Source of the DNA: Pelodera strongyloides
Lineage: Eukaryota; Nematoda; Chromadorea; Rhabditida; Rhabditidae
Length of the DNA: 64,000 nucleotides
Reading direction: 5' to 3'
Assembly: GCA_036852015.1 (NCBI GenBank)
Contig: JAANDG010000089.1
Coordinates: 236,501-300,500, forward strand
A model generated the notes under the pieces. The model ran no database searches, had not been told where the DNA came from, and saw nothing but the letters and a program-made list of their open reading frames with translations. The position numbers and the translations under genes were made by a program. Position 1 is the stretch's first letter; every line of letters starts with the position of its first letter. Positions 1-13,574 of this stretch are shown here, piece by piece.

Positions 1-143
1 CGTGAATATAATAATATAACCTACATATGTCGGCACTAGGTATTACACTAGTAAAGACCGCGTGCTATAGAACAAAATAGACAGTAACGGCGTCCAAAAA
101 AAAGTTTTTTTTTTGTTAAATAATAAACTTGTAAATCCTTTAC

Positions 144-3100
144 CTTCTCCTCCTTATTGTCCTTCGCCCAATGTCCATTAAGTGTCGTTGTCGAATCAGC
201 TTTTGTCAAGATTTCTGGAGTTTGTAGCCGACCCACTGGTCTAAACAAATAAACTACGATAACCTATTGATAACGCTGGTTTTGAAACAAGTGATAAACC
301 GTGTGCGCACCAAGTCTGTGCTCCTTTATTCAACGGTAGATCAATAAAAGCGTATGACTTGTCCAGTTGAGGTCCTGAGCAGTGTTCAATTTTTTTAGAG
401 CTTTATTTATTATGCTAATTTGAAGTACCTCCTCGGGGGTTCCAATTCCCGAGTTTCGCTCTCTCGCCCCGCCCACATTGCAATTTTCTTAGCCGCGACC
501 CCGGAAGGTATCTCTTCTTGCAATTCTTCCCGGGTGATTTTACCCAAATCACCGACAAGATCCGCATCACTAACGGGCACTTCGGAGTCGGAATCATCCT
601 GAAAATATGCAAATTAGGCAATTTGGTGGGAGGAGCTTGATGATATTGATTGAGGGTGTCTCTTAAAAGTCCAAAACGTTATACTAGATTTCTCACTTTT
701 TTTTATTCCTTAACTGGCTATCATTATCAACAGAATCTATCAAAAATACTTAGGGAAAAATCTCGTGACACTCAAAAGACGCAACGGTTGTTGTCGGAAG
801 AATTCATATCTATATGGAGAAGACATAATACGTAATCTATAACATCCCACCTTTGCAATAAATGATTCTCTAATGACCCTCGGTCGCCCTCTGCTCAATG
901 GTTCCGGAGTGACGCTTCTTGCAGTCGAAGTGGAGGGCTGGTCGAATATAGCACGGATACCAGAAGCCTTACCGGAGGGGATCTCCTGTAAATTAGTATT
1001 TTAATTTGTAATAATAAGGGACCAGACTACAGACTACCCAACATGCTTATTTAGACCGATTACCCAGAAGTGCTACAACTTTTTTTTAGCTCGCCCATGG
1101 CCCATTTCCAATGAACTAGTTGTACGGAAAGTACGTAATAGTCACGGGTCACGGGGCAGTCACGGCCTTCCGACTAATTTTCTTTGAAGAGCAAAGATCA
1201 AGTTTTCAAAACTAAAAACTGTGTCTGGCACAAATGTAGGTAAAAAATATGCGTCCATGTTCGTCGTGACATTTGCATATCAAATTCTCGTGTGTCTGTA
1301 CTACCCATTCCCCCATTCTACCCTGTAGGAATATGGCAAAGCACTCAAACTTAATTCTGATATTTGCAAAATATAAAAAAATTCACGCCACGTCAACTTG
1401 TTTTCTGTCACAACATTCAACACACAATTCAATGACTTTGAAAAATATATATTTATTTCTTTTTAACTTTTTAGTGTTTTAGATGAAAGAATATTATGTA
1501 ATCAGGAAAAAAATGAAGAGTTTTTACTCCTTTTTGGTTTTATTTTTCACAATAATGAATAAAAACTCCTTTTTTTTCAAGTCAAAGAATTGTGCGTTGT
1601 GCTTTGTTAATTGGGTTAGAAAGCAGTGGAGAAATATCAGTGAAAGCTAAGGCAGCTGATATCTACTTTTACTTGGTTTCACAAAACGTATTATTTATTT
1701 TATTCCAAAATACTACTGATTCTCACATAAAATAAAACTAAAATAAAGTCAACTAGCCGGCCTTCCACTTGTTATGTGGATGGGTTAGTTTACAATCTAC
1801 TAGATAGATCAACTCGTTATAGCTTATAGCGATATAACTGTAGGTTTTTGAAACGTATGTTGGACAACTGCATTCCTATATGTTGGATGCAAATGAATTA
1901 GACTAAAAAAATCGCGCAGTATCGCGCAGTTATTTGCTTGCACTACATGGGAATACACTGTTGAGAGTACGTTTCAAAAACCGGCTGCTATACCGCTTTA
2001 AAATTCAACTTTGGGCAAAATACAGTATGAGTCTGCTGAATAAATCAAATGCACAATAAAGATCGAGAAAAATGCCTACGATAAAAAACCGGTAGTTACA
2101 GCACCCCAATATGTATGGCAAGCTCTAATGCTTAGTTTTCCAATCAATAAATATTTTGTGTCAATAATTAATAACTTATTCCTCCAATAATTTAGTTACG
2201 ACAATACTGTAGTAAGGAAACAGGCCTCTATAGAAAATAGGAAAACTTGCAAATTGTTAGTATTGTTATTGATTGTTAACTTCCATTGTTATTGATTATT
2301 TTTCATCACACTCTATCTCTTCCTCCTCCACCTCGTCTAAACTCTCTTCCTCAACTATACTCTCTTCCAAGTCTTCTTCGTCTAACTCCTCATCATCTTC
2401 ACACTCTTCACTGCACTCTTCAGAATAATAGGATTCTTCCTCGTCGTCTGCGCTCTCTGCAGATTCTACACTCTTTGCTCGTGGCTTGGACGGTAACGAG
2501 AATACAGCTTCGATGACGTCATCCTCTTCTGTGACGTCATCGTCGTCTTCCTCGCTGACGTCATCACAGTTATCAGTGACGTCACGGCACTTCTCAAGCA
2601 CACAATTTTCTACCTTTTTCAGATCATCCGCCGTCACGTGAAGACTCTTCTCGTCGTAACAAGCGTCGGCCTTCGACTTCTCCTGAACATTTAAGGTTTA
2701 AACTACAAACTACAAATGATTGACTACAGCCTACAACTGTTTAAAAAATTGTCTCACTTCTATATATTATTTAGTGTAGCATCAAAAAATTACTGATTAA
2801 AGGGACATGCCCATCAAAGTAAACCTATATTTACGATACGTTCATAATGACTATCAAGCATTTTTATTACAATATATACAAACTAAATTTCACATTTATT
2901 TGCCATTGAAAACTTTTTTACGATGCGCTCAGCTTAAATGTATATCGTAAAGCCGCAAATATCCTTGTCGTCTATGCAAATTTATCGTGAAATTATAATG
3001 CGATTAAAATTTGCATATATAGCTTTGAAATCTGCAGTCTTATGGTATACATATGCGTTGAGCGCACTGGAAAAAAGTTTTCCAGGGCGAATAATGGTGA

Positions 3101-6100
3101 AATTTAGTTTGTATATATTGTAATAAAAATGCTTGATAGTCATTATGAACGTATCGTAAATATAGGTTTATTTTGATGGGCCTGTCCCTTTAAAGGATCG
3201 CAGTCACTCCAAAATCATCATTTTGCTTAGAGTTTACTTGAATTTAGTAAAGAATAAAGAAAAATACTTTACCAACACCGAATAATTTGAATTCCAACTC
3301 AGGGGGTGAACAAGTAGAAAAGTAGTTCTACTTAGCTACCGCAGGATTATGAAACGTGTAGTGATATGCCTGCAGACCCTTGCAATATATGTAAAGATAT
3401 AATATGCATATATTTGCCGAAATAATTTGCTTACTCCCGATCGGGAAGCAGCTGTATGAACACGTTTCGTGATCCTGCGGTAGCTAAGTAGAACTACTTT
3501 TCTACTTGTTCACTCCCTGAGTTGGAATTCAAATTATTCGGTTTTGGTAAAGTATTTTTCTTTATTCTTTACTAAATACAAGTAAACTCGAAGAAAAACG
3601 ACGATTTTGTAGTGACTGCGATCCTTTAAGATGAATTTCCAAATACTCACAGCAACGTTCACATTTAACTATTTGCAACACTCCAGTTTGTCAATTACTT
3701 GTTCGCAAACGTTCGAAGTTTAGTGTAACACCATCGAAAGGGTATATCGATTTGCTTTATCGATTGAACAATTGATATTAAAATATTGATTGAACAATTC
3801 GTAAGCTCCGCCCACCTCATCACTGTTCTCCAAATCGTCCAATTCCTCTAGTAGAGCAGCAGCATCAGCTTCACTCAATTCGGGCATGTCAAAATCGGAA
3901 TCTTGTTTCTTCAAAGTCCGTTTCTTCCTTTGCACGGGCGCATCGGCCTTCTTTTTGACTGGTTCGGGTGACGTCTGAAATTTGAGTGATTTAGAACCAA
4001 ATGAAAAATTTAGAAAAACATAAGATTGACATGGAACAACTGTTTGATTTATTACACGATCACACGATTTATTATTATATTTTGTTATAATCGTAAACTT
4101 GCTGAACATCTGTTTACTGCATACAGTTGGAAAATTTATTTAACTAAAACGTAATTTGTGTCGAGGTTATCGGTCTGTGGTACTCACTTGTGGATGTATT
4201 TATTTATTTGTGTCATAAACGAACCTTTCGCACGAAGAAGTCCGAAAGTCGAACTCTGGGCGCGGGTGCCACTGGTTGATTATTCAGAAATTGTGGGGCT
4301 GACACCCCGGGTTGATCAAAGAGAGCACGCATACTGCCTGCCTTACCAGTAGGAATTTCCTAAAAAAAAAACAATTTCGATATTTCTATAATCGTAATCT
4401 TTCCAATATATATAAGCTCTTTCGTCCCCTAACTACATTTTATATTTCCACAAAACAGCGGAGAGTTATGATTACAAACCATCTCTTAGGGCACAGACTC
4501 ATAAAAAATATCCATCTACATCCGTTAAAACAGTACAGTACATTAGCGTGCATGTCACCCCACACAAACAGTTTTATTTTTGTAAATTTGGAAGTTTTAT
4601 CCAAGATTAAATAGCAGTACCTTTTCTAAATCTTCCTTCGTAACGTGCAGACTCTTTTCGTCAAATCCAAAGTGCTCGTCATCAGGCTTCGGACTCTGGA
4701 AGTAGATAAGTCGTTTCAAGAACTGCGGAAAACTAAGGCATTTTCTGTCATGCTCTTGCAATTAAATTTTAAGTCAAACGCCCAACGACTAGATGTCGAG
4801 AAAAATACATTAGTAAAAATATGTCCTTATGTTTGTCTATATTGTTTTTGCTCGATAGTGTTCATAAAGACCACCAGCATGAAGTAAAAAGTTCTAGGAC
4901 GTTTGGTGCTCCACTCCACTCTAAAGAAAGACGGCGTTAGTGGTTATATTCTTGTGCCCACAACTCATGGGAATGCAGTTGCACGATCAGCTGTTATATT
5001 GCTTTAAGTGGATCAGGCACCAAAAGTAGCAAACCCCTACCGGCGGAGTGCTCATGGCCCTTCCCCTCTCAGGCACTTGTAATCGCATACACTGTTCTTC
5101 TTCTTGTTCTGCATCCAATTCATTTAGTAGCTGTTCCGCATCAGCCTCCGACAATTCTGGCACGTCCTCAGACTTGTCCTAAACGAGTACTATTCCCTTC
5201 TGCGAAATTGTGACATGAGACTAAATTGATACTAAATCAATTTACTGACATAGTTTTTCTCAACTTTGAATAATATTTAAACAACAAATGCACCAAGCAC
5301 AACCAGTACAGCACAACATTATATCTTACCAGTGGTGAAATGATATATCCTCGTTCTACAATGAAAAGAAAGATACAAAGAAAACGTAAAACCATTATAA
5401 GTTTGCGCGTGGAACGTTAAACGATGAGACATAAAACCTATAGCATAAAATGTGTGCATGAATTATTTCGACTATCCAATGTATAGCATTAAAATGAATT
5501 GTAAAATGTAACGGGAATACTGGGCCATATGACATTGCAGTGATAACTAAAATTAAATACTTCTTGTCACAAAAAAAATCATTAAAAATACCTGTCTCTT
5601 TAATTTTTCATTTCGCAACCGTTTAATTTCCTTCAAAACATCGGTGTTCTTCTTTATTTGCATCTGAAACAGAAATAACTAGAGATATAGACCCACTTCC
5701 TTTGGTTACGTGTTATGTAAAACTAATTAAACAATGATTTGACATGAAAAAGTAAGTATAGTGATGGGCATATAGGCAAAGTAGAAAATAAGTGGAATAC
5801 AATATTTGAAATTGAAATTAAAGAAAAAACAGTTTTCGCACCTTTGGTTTAGCAGTAACCGGCTCTGGATCTGGAGTTCGCGCTTTTTGAGGTTTATCGT
5901 CCTGTAATTTTATTTTATTAGATTGTTTCTCATTACTACCGTAATTTCAAATAAGCCACTCAATTAACAATCCAATCCCAAGGTTGACTTTGAAGGTTAA
6001 CAAAAAATCGTACCCTTTTCAAATAACTCGTCACATATTTCGGTTGGGGCATAGGTGCGGGCGAGGGTGCCTTCGCTATTTGGGTGTCCCATAAGGCCCG

Positions 6101-9100
6101 CATGCCAAGTGCCTTGCCTTTTGGGATTTCCTGAAATTGAAAGTAGCATAATTCTGCGGAAAGTGCTGCGAACCTTATTTTTATTGCGTGAATGGGCTGC
6201 GCTACTTTCCTTACTTACCACTTAAAAGCAACTTTAAAGGTTAACAAGCATAATATGAATGTCAGTCAAAATTGACACAAACGCAAAATCAATCAAAATT
6301 AACAGCAGCGCATAGTACGATGGTACTACATGAATTTCTGAAAAAATAAGAAACTAAGTAATAAAGGGAACAAATTTAAAAGTATCCGATGAATACCTTC
6401 TGTATATCGTCCTTCGAAATGTGTAGGTTCTTTTCTTCGAACACAAAATCACTTTTCTTTGGTTCAGGAGGGGGTTCTGCCTGGAATGTGAATATTGAGG
6501 ACAATACATAATCCTGAGGCGCCTTTGTCGGTGGGGCAGCGCCGCGCTCCCAACACGCGCGTTCTCCTATCTTCAGAAAATCAACGACAGAAAATTGATG
6601 GGCCGTTGGTGCGCCAGTAACATGCCACTTTTTGATCGAATCGAGAGGTACAACATGGAACATTATTAAATATTTCCACTTACCTTTTTCTTCTCTGGCT
6701 TGGGCGTTGGTTTGTCCAATTCATCTAGTAACGCGGCCGCATCTTCCTCGCTAATTTCCTAAAAGGAATTAATGCATTAGGTTGTGTTCTAATATGACAC
6801 GGCAAAATTTTGCGGTAGAAGTTAGAATGCATCCAGTAAAACAAATGAGCTACAATAGTGTGGAAACGTGCGTGAACATAATACCAAAGGATGTCACGCA
6901 TAGTTTCCGAGATTTTTTTCTGAACAAAATTTGTTAATGATTTTAAGAAGGAATAAGAATAATTTCGAAAACCCACAATTTCTTCTTCGACCTTCGGTTT
7001 CGGTTTAGCCGCTTCCAATTTGTCCGCATCAATTCTAACGAGTGGCTTTCCAGACGTCATTGTATCATCCACAATAAGACCAGATCTATCCTTAGTCTCC
7101 ACTTTTTTTAGTCGAATACCACCTTAATCAAGTTTAATTTATAATCTATTTTTACACCTTATGATTTTTCTAGTGACATAACATAACATAACATAACATA
7201 GCACCGAATGACTAGCAGAGTTACCCCCCCCCCCCCCCCCCCCCTGTTTGTAATAGGCAATAACGTTCCTTAACACTTTGACTTATGTGTCAGCAGAAAC
7301 AGTCAGCGTAATTTTCCGTCTACCCTATCCTTTGACAATTTACGTAAATTTACCTTCATCATATTTATGTTCGAACCCATTTACGCGTCACAACATAACA
7401 GTTATCAATCAAGAAATAACCTGTAGAATTTCCATTGTGCGACTTTGTACAATTTCGTAGTTTTTCACTAACGTATCATTATCCTGTTTCATTACACATC
7501 AACAATATTACCCTTCTTGAAACAAGCAAAAAAATAGTGAAACATTTTTCAGAGTTCCTAAAACATTTGTACACTCTTTAGAGTTTGTAAGTTTGTATGT
7601 CTGTGAGTTTCTTCAAACTTCAAAAAAACCTTTAATATTATTGAGTAGTTCTCCCATATCCACGTCGGCCGCTGTCTTTCCTCCCAATTTCTTCAGTGCT
7701 GGATTATTCACTTCTTTTATCACCCTTTTTGGGGGCGGAGCCTTTGGAACGTCAGCAGGTGGAGGAGGCGGAGCCATAGGCGGCGGTGGAGGGGGCGGAG
7801 CCGGGGCACTGACTAAACATGCGACTGTCAACTATTAATTACTTACAATTAGTCTATGTCATTCGAAAGAGTATAAACAAGAATGTCAAGAAATATTTAT
7901 TGCTACAGTTACAAAAACGCACGAACACATTTGTAATCAACCAGTGACAACTATTTCTATCAACCCGCCTTACTACACCACCATTTAGCTTGTTATCCTA
8001 TCATTTACGTACGAGCCCGAACTTCAAGAAGCGTCTATGAAACAAATAGCGCAGCTAAAATAGCGAGAAATACTGGTGAATTAGCGTTCTAGTTCACGAT
8101 CGCTTGATTCATGAATGACTTGTGACTTGGAATTAATAAGCCATCATAGGTATGCTTGCAAGGCCGTACAATCAAGGGCAACTCAAAAACTAAAATATCT
8201 TACTACTAATATCGGGTATGTTGATCTCGGCTTGCCCGTCCTCTTTCTTCTGGAAAAGGCCTCCTTGCAGCATTGTTTCGTCCACAATCAGACCCGATTT
8301 ATCCTTGGTCTCCGTTTTACGGAGCCTTATTCCGCCTGGAATTAGATATGTAATGAGACTATTGAAGAAAAGGGCTTCGCTGGGCTCTGCACATTTTATT
8401 TTATTTAGTATGTACTTGTTGAACTGTTGGCTATTATTTATTATTTGACAGAACCTTGCTGTACATTTTTCAGGTGCGCAATCGATGTTCTTGTATATAC
8501 ATAAACTGTCTGATTTGCTAATCAATACCTTTTCGCGTCCACTGCGTATACTCTCATTTTTGTCTTTTTACAATTGAGAACATTCTGACAATTCCTTTTC
8601 GAATAATCCATAAATCAATAGTGACCAATAATAATGAAAAAAGAAACCTTTAATATTATTGAGTAATTCTCCCATATCCACATCCTTAGCCGTCTTTCCA
8701 CCCAATTTGCAAAGGGCGGGATTTGCCGACGCTAATCCTTTCTTGGCTCCTCCTCCTGCCCCACCCGGTGGAGGCGGGGGCGGGACTCCATTTGGAATTG
8801 GGGGAGGAGGCGGAGCCATGCATGGAGGTGGTGGGGGTGGGGCTGGAGAACCTAAATGAGATGATAATTGCAAATTTAGAAACATCTAAAAATGTTGGAA
8901 GGAAGCGCAAAGCGAAGCGAGATGTAGTAAAGGACTTTTGCGATGAGTCGGAAAAAACGGCGCATTCCTAGCATTCCCTGCACAATTTTAGGTGCGCCGT
9001 TATAGGGGTTACAAAACAACTGTCCGGACTAGTACACATACTTCGAAATTCAAGATTTAAAAAAGCTATACGCTATACTACTCAGAATATCGGTACCCAA

Positions 9101-12100
9101 TAGCATAAGTATTGTGAAACGAAACAGTCACATTTACAATAAAAAGACAATATTGAAATGTGCAAACCTTCTCCCGGTTTCTCCTCTTTTTTGAACAGTC
9201 CGCCTTGTAACATCGTCTCATCCACAATAAGACCCGACTTATCCTTGGTCTCCGCTTTTCTGAGCTTGATGCCACCTGAGGTATATGGCATAAGGTAAAG
9301 ACATTATTGCATACGAATTTAACGAATTCAATACCTGACAATATGCAGGAAAATATATAACAATATTTGACTCGGACCATAAAAATCCCATCGGATAGTT
9401 TGCTGTACAATATACACATAAAAATATGCAAGTGCTTTCTCGCGCAAACTTGAGAGAACGCGGTTCGAGGCTGGCGAACTAATGTACATTTAGTAAAAAA
9501 AGTACCTTTAATTGAGTTGAGAAATTCGCCCAGATCAACTTGTTGTACTGTTTTTCCTCCCAGTTTTGAAAGCGCCTTATTAGCGCTCTGTCGCTTTTCC
9601 CCGGGGGCGGGAGGGGCGGGAATGACCCCAGAAGGCGGGGGAGGGGGTGGGGCCACAGCGGGCTTCACCTACAAAAGGTGAATATTTATCGGAAATAATC
9701 AAATTAATACAATGGCATGTAAAACCTTTGTAAAATTCAGAAATTTTTTTTAAAAGTTTTGTAGAAACACTGAAAAGAGTTTTTTTATATGGCTGATGAT
9801 TAGCACATCGATTTTTCTAAAGGTAAAAAGATTGGGCAATAGTACCATTTAGAGTAATTTCATATTGAATAGAAAATAAAGGTGGTACAGTGAAGTAAAA
9901 AGATGTAAAAAAACAACACATAAATGACACCGTGGCGGGACATTCCTATTTATATTAAAATCATTAATATAAATATAGTGTATATTAAAATACCAAAAAA
10001 TAGTAAAATCAAATGAAATTAACAGAATTACTATAAAAACAATAAAATGACAAAATAAACAACAACAAAAAAAGTTTTCCAACCTGTACAAGAGGCTCTC
10101 CGGATTTCATTTCGTCATCTACAATCAGACCCGATTTGTCTTTTGTTTCCGCTTTACGTAATTTCACTCCGCCTGTAAGATAATTAAAAATAAATTTAAA
10201 GCTAAATACCGGCCGGGTTTTGAAACGCGTCGTGGATAACGGAATTCTTGGGTATTTATGCTAATTTGCTCGAATTTAGCTCGATTTTTTATTCTAATTT
10301 ATGTTCCTTTGCATAAGCTGCATAAGAATGCTGGTGTACTCTATGCGTTTCGAAAACCGGCCGGTATTTTGCTTTATCTCTGAGACAGGTCAATTTTTAC
10401 AATTTCAAACCTATTCTTCTGTTAATGCGAAAGTTGGACAGAACGTGTTCAACAAATGTAGGATGTAGGAGAGCAAGAAATATTGATAATGAGCTCAGGA
10501 ATAATCAATAGTCCAGATAACAAACCAATCGATAATCAAGAAAAGAAATAAATAGCTTATGATTTGTTCATTAAATGTGTTGTGGGCGTACGGAACGACA
10601 GAATGTGAAACTTTTTCGTCAGAAAAATAGGCGAATTTGTCAAATGTGGAACAGCTGACTAGGGAAAGATATAATAGAAAAAAGGAGGAAAAAGAAAGAA
10701 AGAAAAAAGGAACAATGAGGATAAGTAATCAGACATTATCCAAACAATTGTGCGTGTTTGTATGGAGGAGGAGAGCAATTGAAAACATGTCACTGAGGCT
10801 GAGGAGTAGGAAGGCCATAGGACGGGTAGGCACAGAGTCAACTAATTGAATCAGAATTAAACCTAATTATATTATAATTAATGATTTCATTAATTAATCA
10901 ATAATTTAAGTATCAGAAAATGTATTGTTCACAACTTTGAAAATGTATCGTTCTATATCTGCGAATCTGCGGAAGATAAACCTCGAGAGTGTAGTGGCAG
11001 AAACAGACCCAATTAGCAGGAACAAAATACAGTATACAACGAATCAAAAGGACAATTATTGTGATGAAAACATTGCCAGATACTAAGGTAAAAAAATAAC
11101 AATGGAGACAAAAAAAAGTAAATTTTCTATGCAATCAAAAAAAATCGCTTAAACATAAAAAATCAATACTTACCTTTAATTGAGTTGAGGAATTCGTCTC
11201 TATCAATCGCTCCGGGGTTTCCGCCTCCCAATTTGCTGAGGGCTGGATTCGAACTCGCCCGCTTCATCCCAGGCTCGGGAGGGGAAAGCAGGCATGGAGG
11301 GGGAGGGGGAGCCACCGAGGGAGCGCGCGCGGGAGGCACCGTATTCTCATCTGACTGAAGAACAATCAATAACTAATCATTCTTACTTTATTTTTTATTA
11401 TTGAATCAATAAATCGATGTAGCCTTATTCACGGCAACGCACGATCGACTGGGAATCGAACCCAGAGACTTGATTTACCGGGCTGCGTTAACCAATTCGC
11501 TACCTATCGTACTGGCCATTGCAGTGATTCTGTCTTGCGCAATACCATAATCACATTCCAATTTAAAAAAAAAACACGTAACGAACAAACAAGCAAACAA
11601 ACAAACAAACGAACAAACAAACGAACATAATTAAATATATTTCAGAATATCGTCCCTACCTCGGCTCCAGGCTGCGCACTTCGGGCCTTTTTTGTCCTTG
11701 TCTTCTTTGGTGTCTCTTTCTCTTTATCTCTTAAAAAGGCCGGCTTCGATTTGTCGACCGTTTTGGTGGGACGGAGGCGATTTCCCTGACGGATCTCCTG
11801 AAAAAGGGCCAGTGGTGGGAAATTATGGCAATGCTGGACGTTTTTTGATTGTTGCCTTTTTCTGTACATACATGGAATATGATTTCTGGTATAACAAGAA
11901 ATGGGCTCGGGGCACAACAGCTACTTGCATTTGGTGCAAAAACCACATGCAAGACATTTTACAATCTAAAAACAAAAACAGTTTGAGTATAAAAAGGGTT
12001 ATTTCGAAGAGCAATAATATATTCAAAAATTCAGTAATGAGAAAACTAATACAACGCTTACATCGAGAATCGGATTCGCCGGTGACGCCATCTTGGCGGC

Positions 12101-13526
12101 CGTTTGGCGCTCGCGCGGCGCTGATGGAGCTTGAACTGAAAGGTTTAATTATCATGTTTCCATCTAAAGTGCTAATATTTGGAGGAATAATATATATATA
12201 CGATTGGTTCATGATGCGGAACGTCTTTTAAAAAATTAGAAAAAATATGTGATACAAACAATAGAAAAACACTGCAAAGCTCTCCAGTTAGAAATAATGA
12301 AGAATATTGCATGTGCATGTTGAACCCGGTAATATAAGCAAATATCATCCAGGGCAGAAATCACTGTAGAACTAGAACATAAAAAAAATTCAAAACAAGT
12401 ATTTGCACGCATTTCAAAGTACAATATTATGCACGAACGGGACTAGAGTATCATAAGCATAAAAAAAGCGTTTGAAATGTTCAGAATAGAAAATAGAAAA
12501 TACATTGAAAAGGCGGTGTTTCTGCCCTAGAAATTGATAACACTGATATAATATTGTAGAGTAGGCAAAAGAAGTACATCACGTAAGTTGGATAGCAAAG
12601 CAAAGAGAGTACTTGTAGGATATGGCTAAACAAACGTGGGCGTTATGGTAAATATCGTATATCTGCTTTCTTCAAGAGACACCAAATGAGTCATACGGGG
12701 CAATCATAGTTAGAAATCTTGGGCTAGGTACTACATATATTTTGCGTTAGTTTGGGTAGTTGTATATATCGGAATGATTTGAGAATACATTCAATGTAGT
12801 GAATGGAAAACCAAATTGCAGTAATTAAGGGTTGCCCGCTCCGTAACGCCCGCAAGGCTAGCCAAGTATATCAAGATACATACAGCAACAAATGTACGTG
12901 ATGACCATATATGAACGAGCCGTATCAAACGCAAACAGTAATGTTGCGTAAATATTTTGATTTCGGCTAAAGAAAGGTCAGAGAGTGGTGATTCAGTGTG
13001 AAGAGAAGAATACATACTTTATACAGTAACTGTTACTATTTGTTGTTATGCAAAATTGGAATATTTGCTTGATAAAATTCCGTGCATGTCCTTGTTTAGC
13101 TTCTAGGACGTCTAGGTGCCTAGCACGGGTACAATAAGTGGGATATTACACGTATTTCAACGGGTGCTTGTAGAACCCACAAAACTTGCGACTTGTGTGA
13201 AGTATAATTAGTGTACGAAGTATATTGTTGGATTCCACCATCTTATCTAACTTAGCTTGTGGTGAAAATATTAAAGCGGGATAAGATGTGGAAACGCGTG
13301 TCCTGGATAAACCACGTGCCATACCGCTTTATAGTGCCACCCTGCCATGAAAGTGGGCTTATGGCACCTTAGTGCTGATAATTCTAAACTCTTTTGGATT
13401 GGGCAAAATCGAGAAAGTGTTCTTCCGTTCTTCACATATTCCCACACGGACCGAGTCCCGACGAATGGCAATGACTGTTTTTGGGGACACGAAGAACTGG
13501 ATATCACACAGCACTAGAAACCCTCT

Positions 13527-13574
<48 letters not shown>

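Larger units (their letters stand above)
144..6758 (-). other. C-terminal repeat module of the WH2 gene (about four copies)
   Basis: Three full copies consist of (i) an acidic helix-like motif, LSEADAAALLEELD or a close variant (exons 6758-6684, 5178-5041, 3974-3816); (ii) a motif such as FDEKSLHVTKEDLEK ending exactly at a splice donor (6480-6397, 4695-4621, 2682-2614); and (iii) EIPxGKAxxxRAx(F/W)D opening the next exon (6130-6014, 4359-4225, 985-851). The fourth copy is fused in one exon (598-429): VPVSDADLVGDLG, then ITREELQEEIPSGVAAKK. The (ii)/(iii) junctions are all phase 0. A lysine/arginine-rich stretch (exon 5663-5592) looks like a short coiled coil. I cannot match this module to a named domain. 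Its position after five WH2 domains suggests a second actin- or partner-binding region, which is inference. Confidence 0.75.
6977..12135 (-). other. Block of five WH2 domains, each split by an intron
   Basis: WH2 domain 1 is split between exons 12135-12062 and 11797-11660 in phase 0, just before EIRQG. Domains 2-5 are split at one identical place, inside the first glycine of IKG-G, in phase 1: 11174/10172, 9506/9275, 8648/8335 and 7630/7122. Before each split lies a polyproline exon ending in (D/E)(F/L)LN(S/N)IK; after it comes a short exon starting GG(I/V)(K/R)L(R/K)K and containing ETKD(K/R)SGLIVD. The shared phase and position indicate that the four inner domains arose by duplication of a two-exon unit. 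Domain 1 has drifted: RPTKTVDKS replaces RKAETKDKS. Five WH2 domains is high for this class (WIP-type proteins have one or two, Spire four). Confidence 0.85.

Noticed and set aside
7593..7838. Plus-strand frame rich in glycine
   Set aside because: It is the antisense shadow of the polyproline exon 7812-7630 of the WH2 gene. The same applies to 8659-8859 and 8723-8971.
11442..11509. Working tRNA gene
   Set aside because: The T-arm and boxes are good, but the anticodon stem does not pair, so it was called a pseudogene or SINE head instead.
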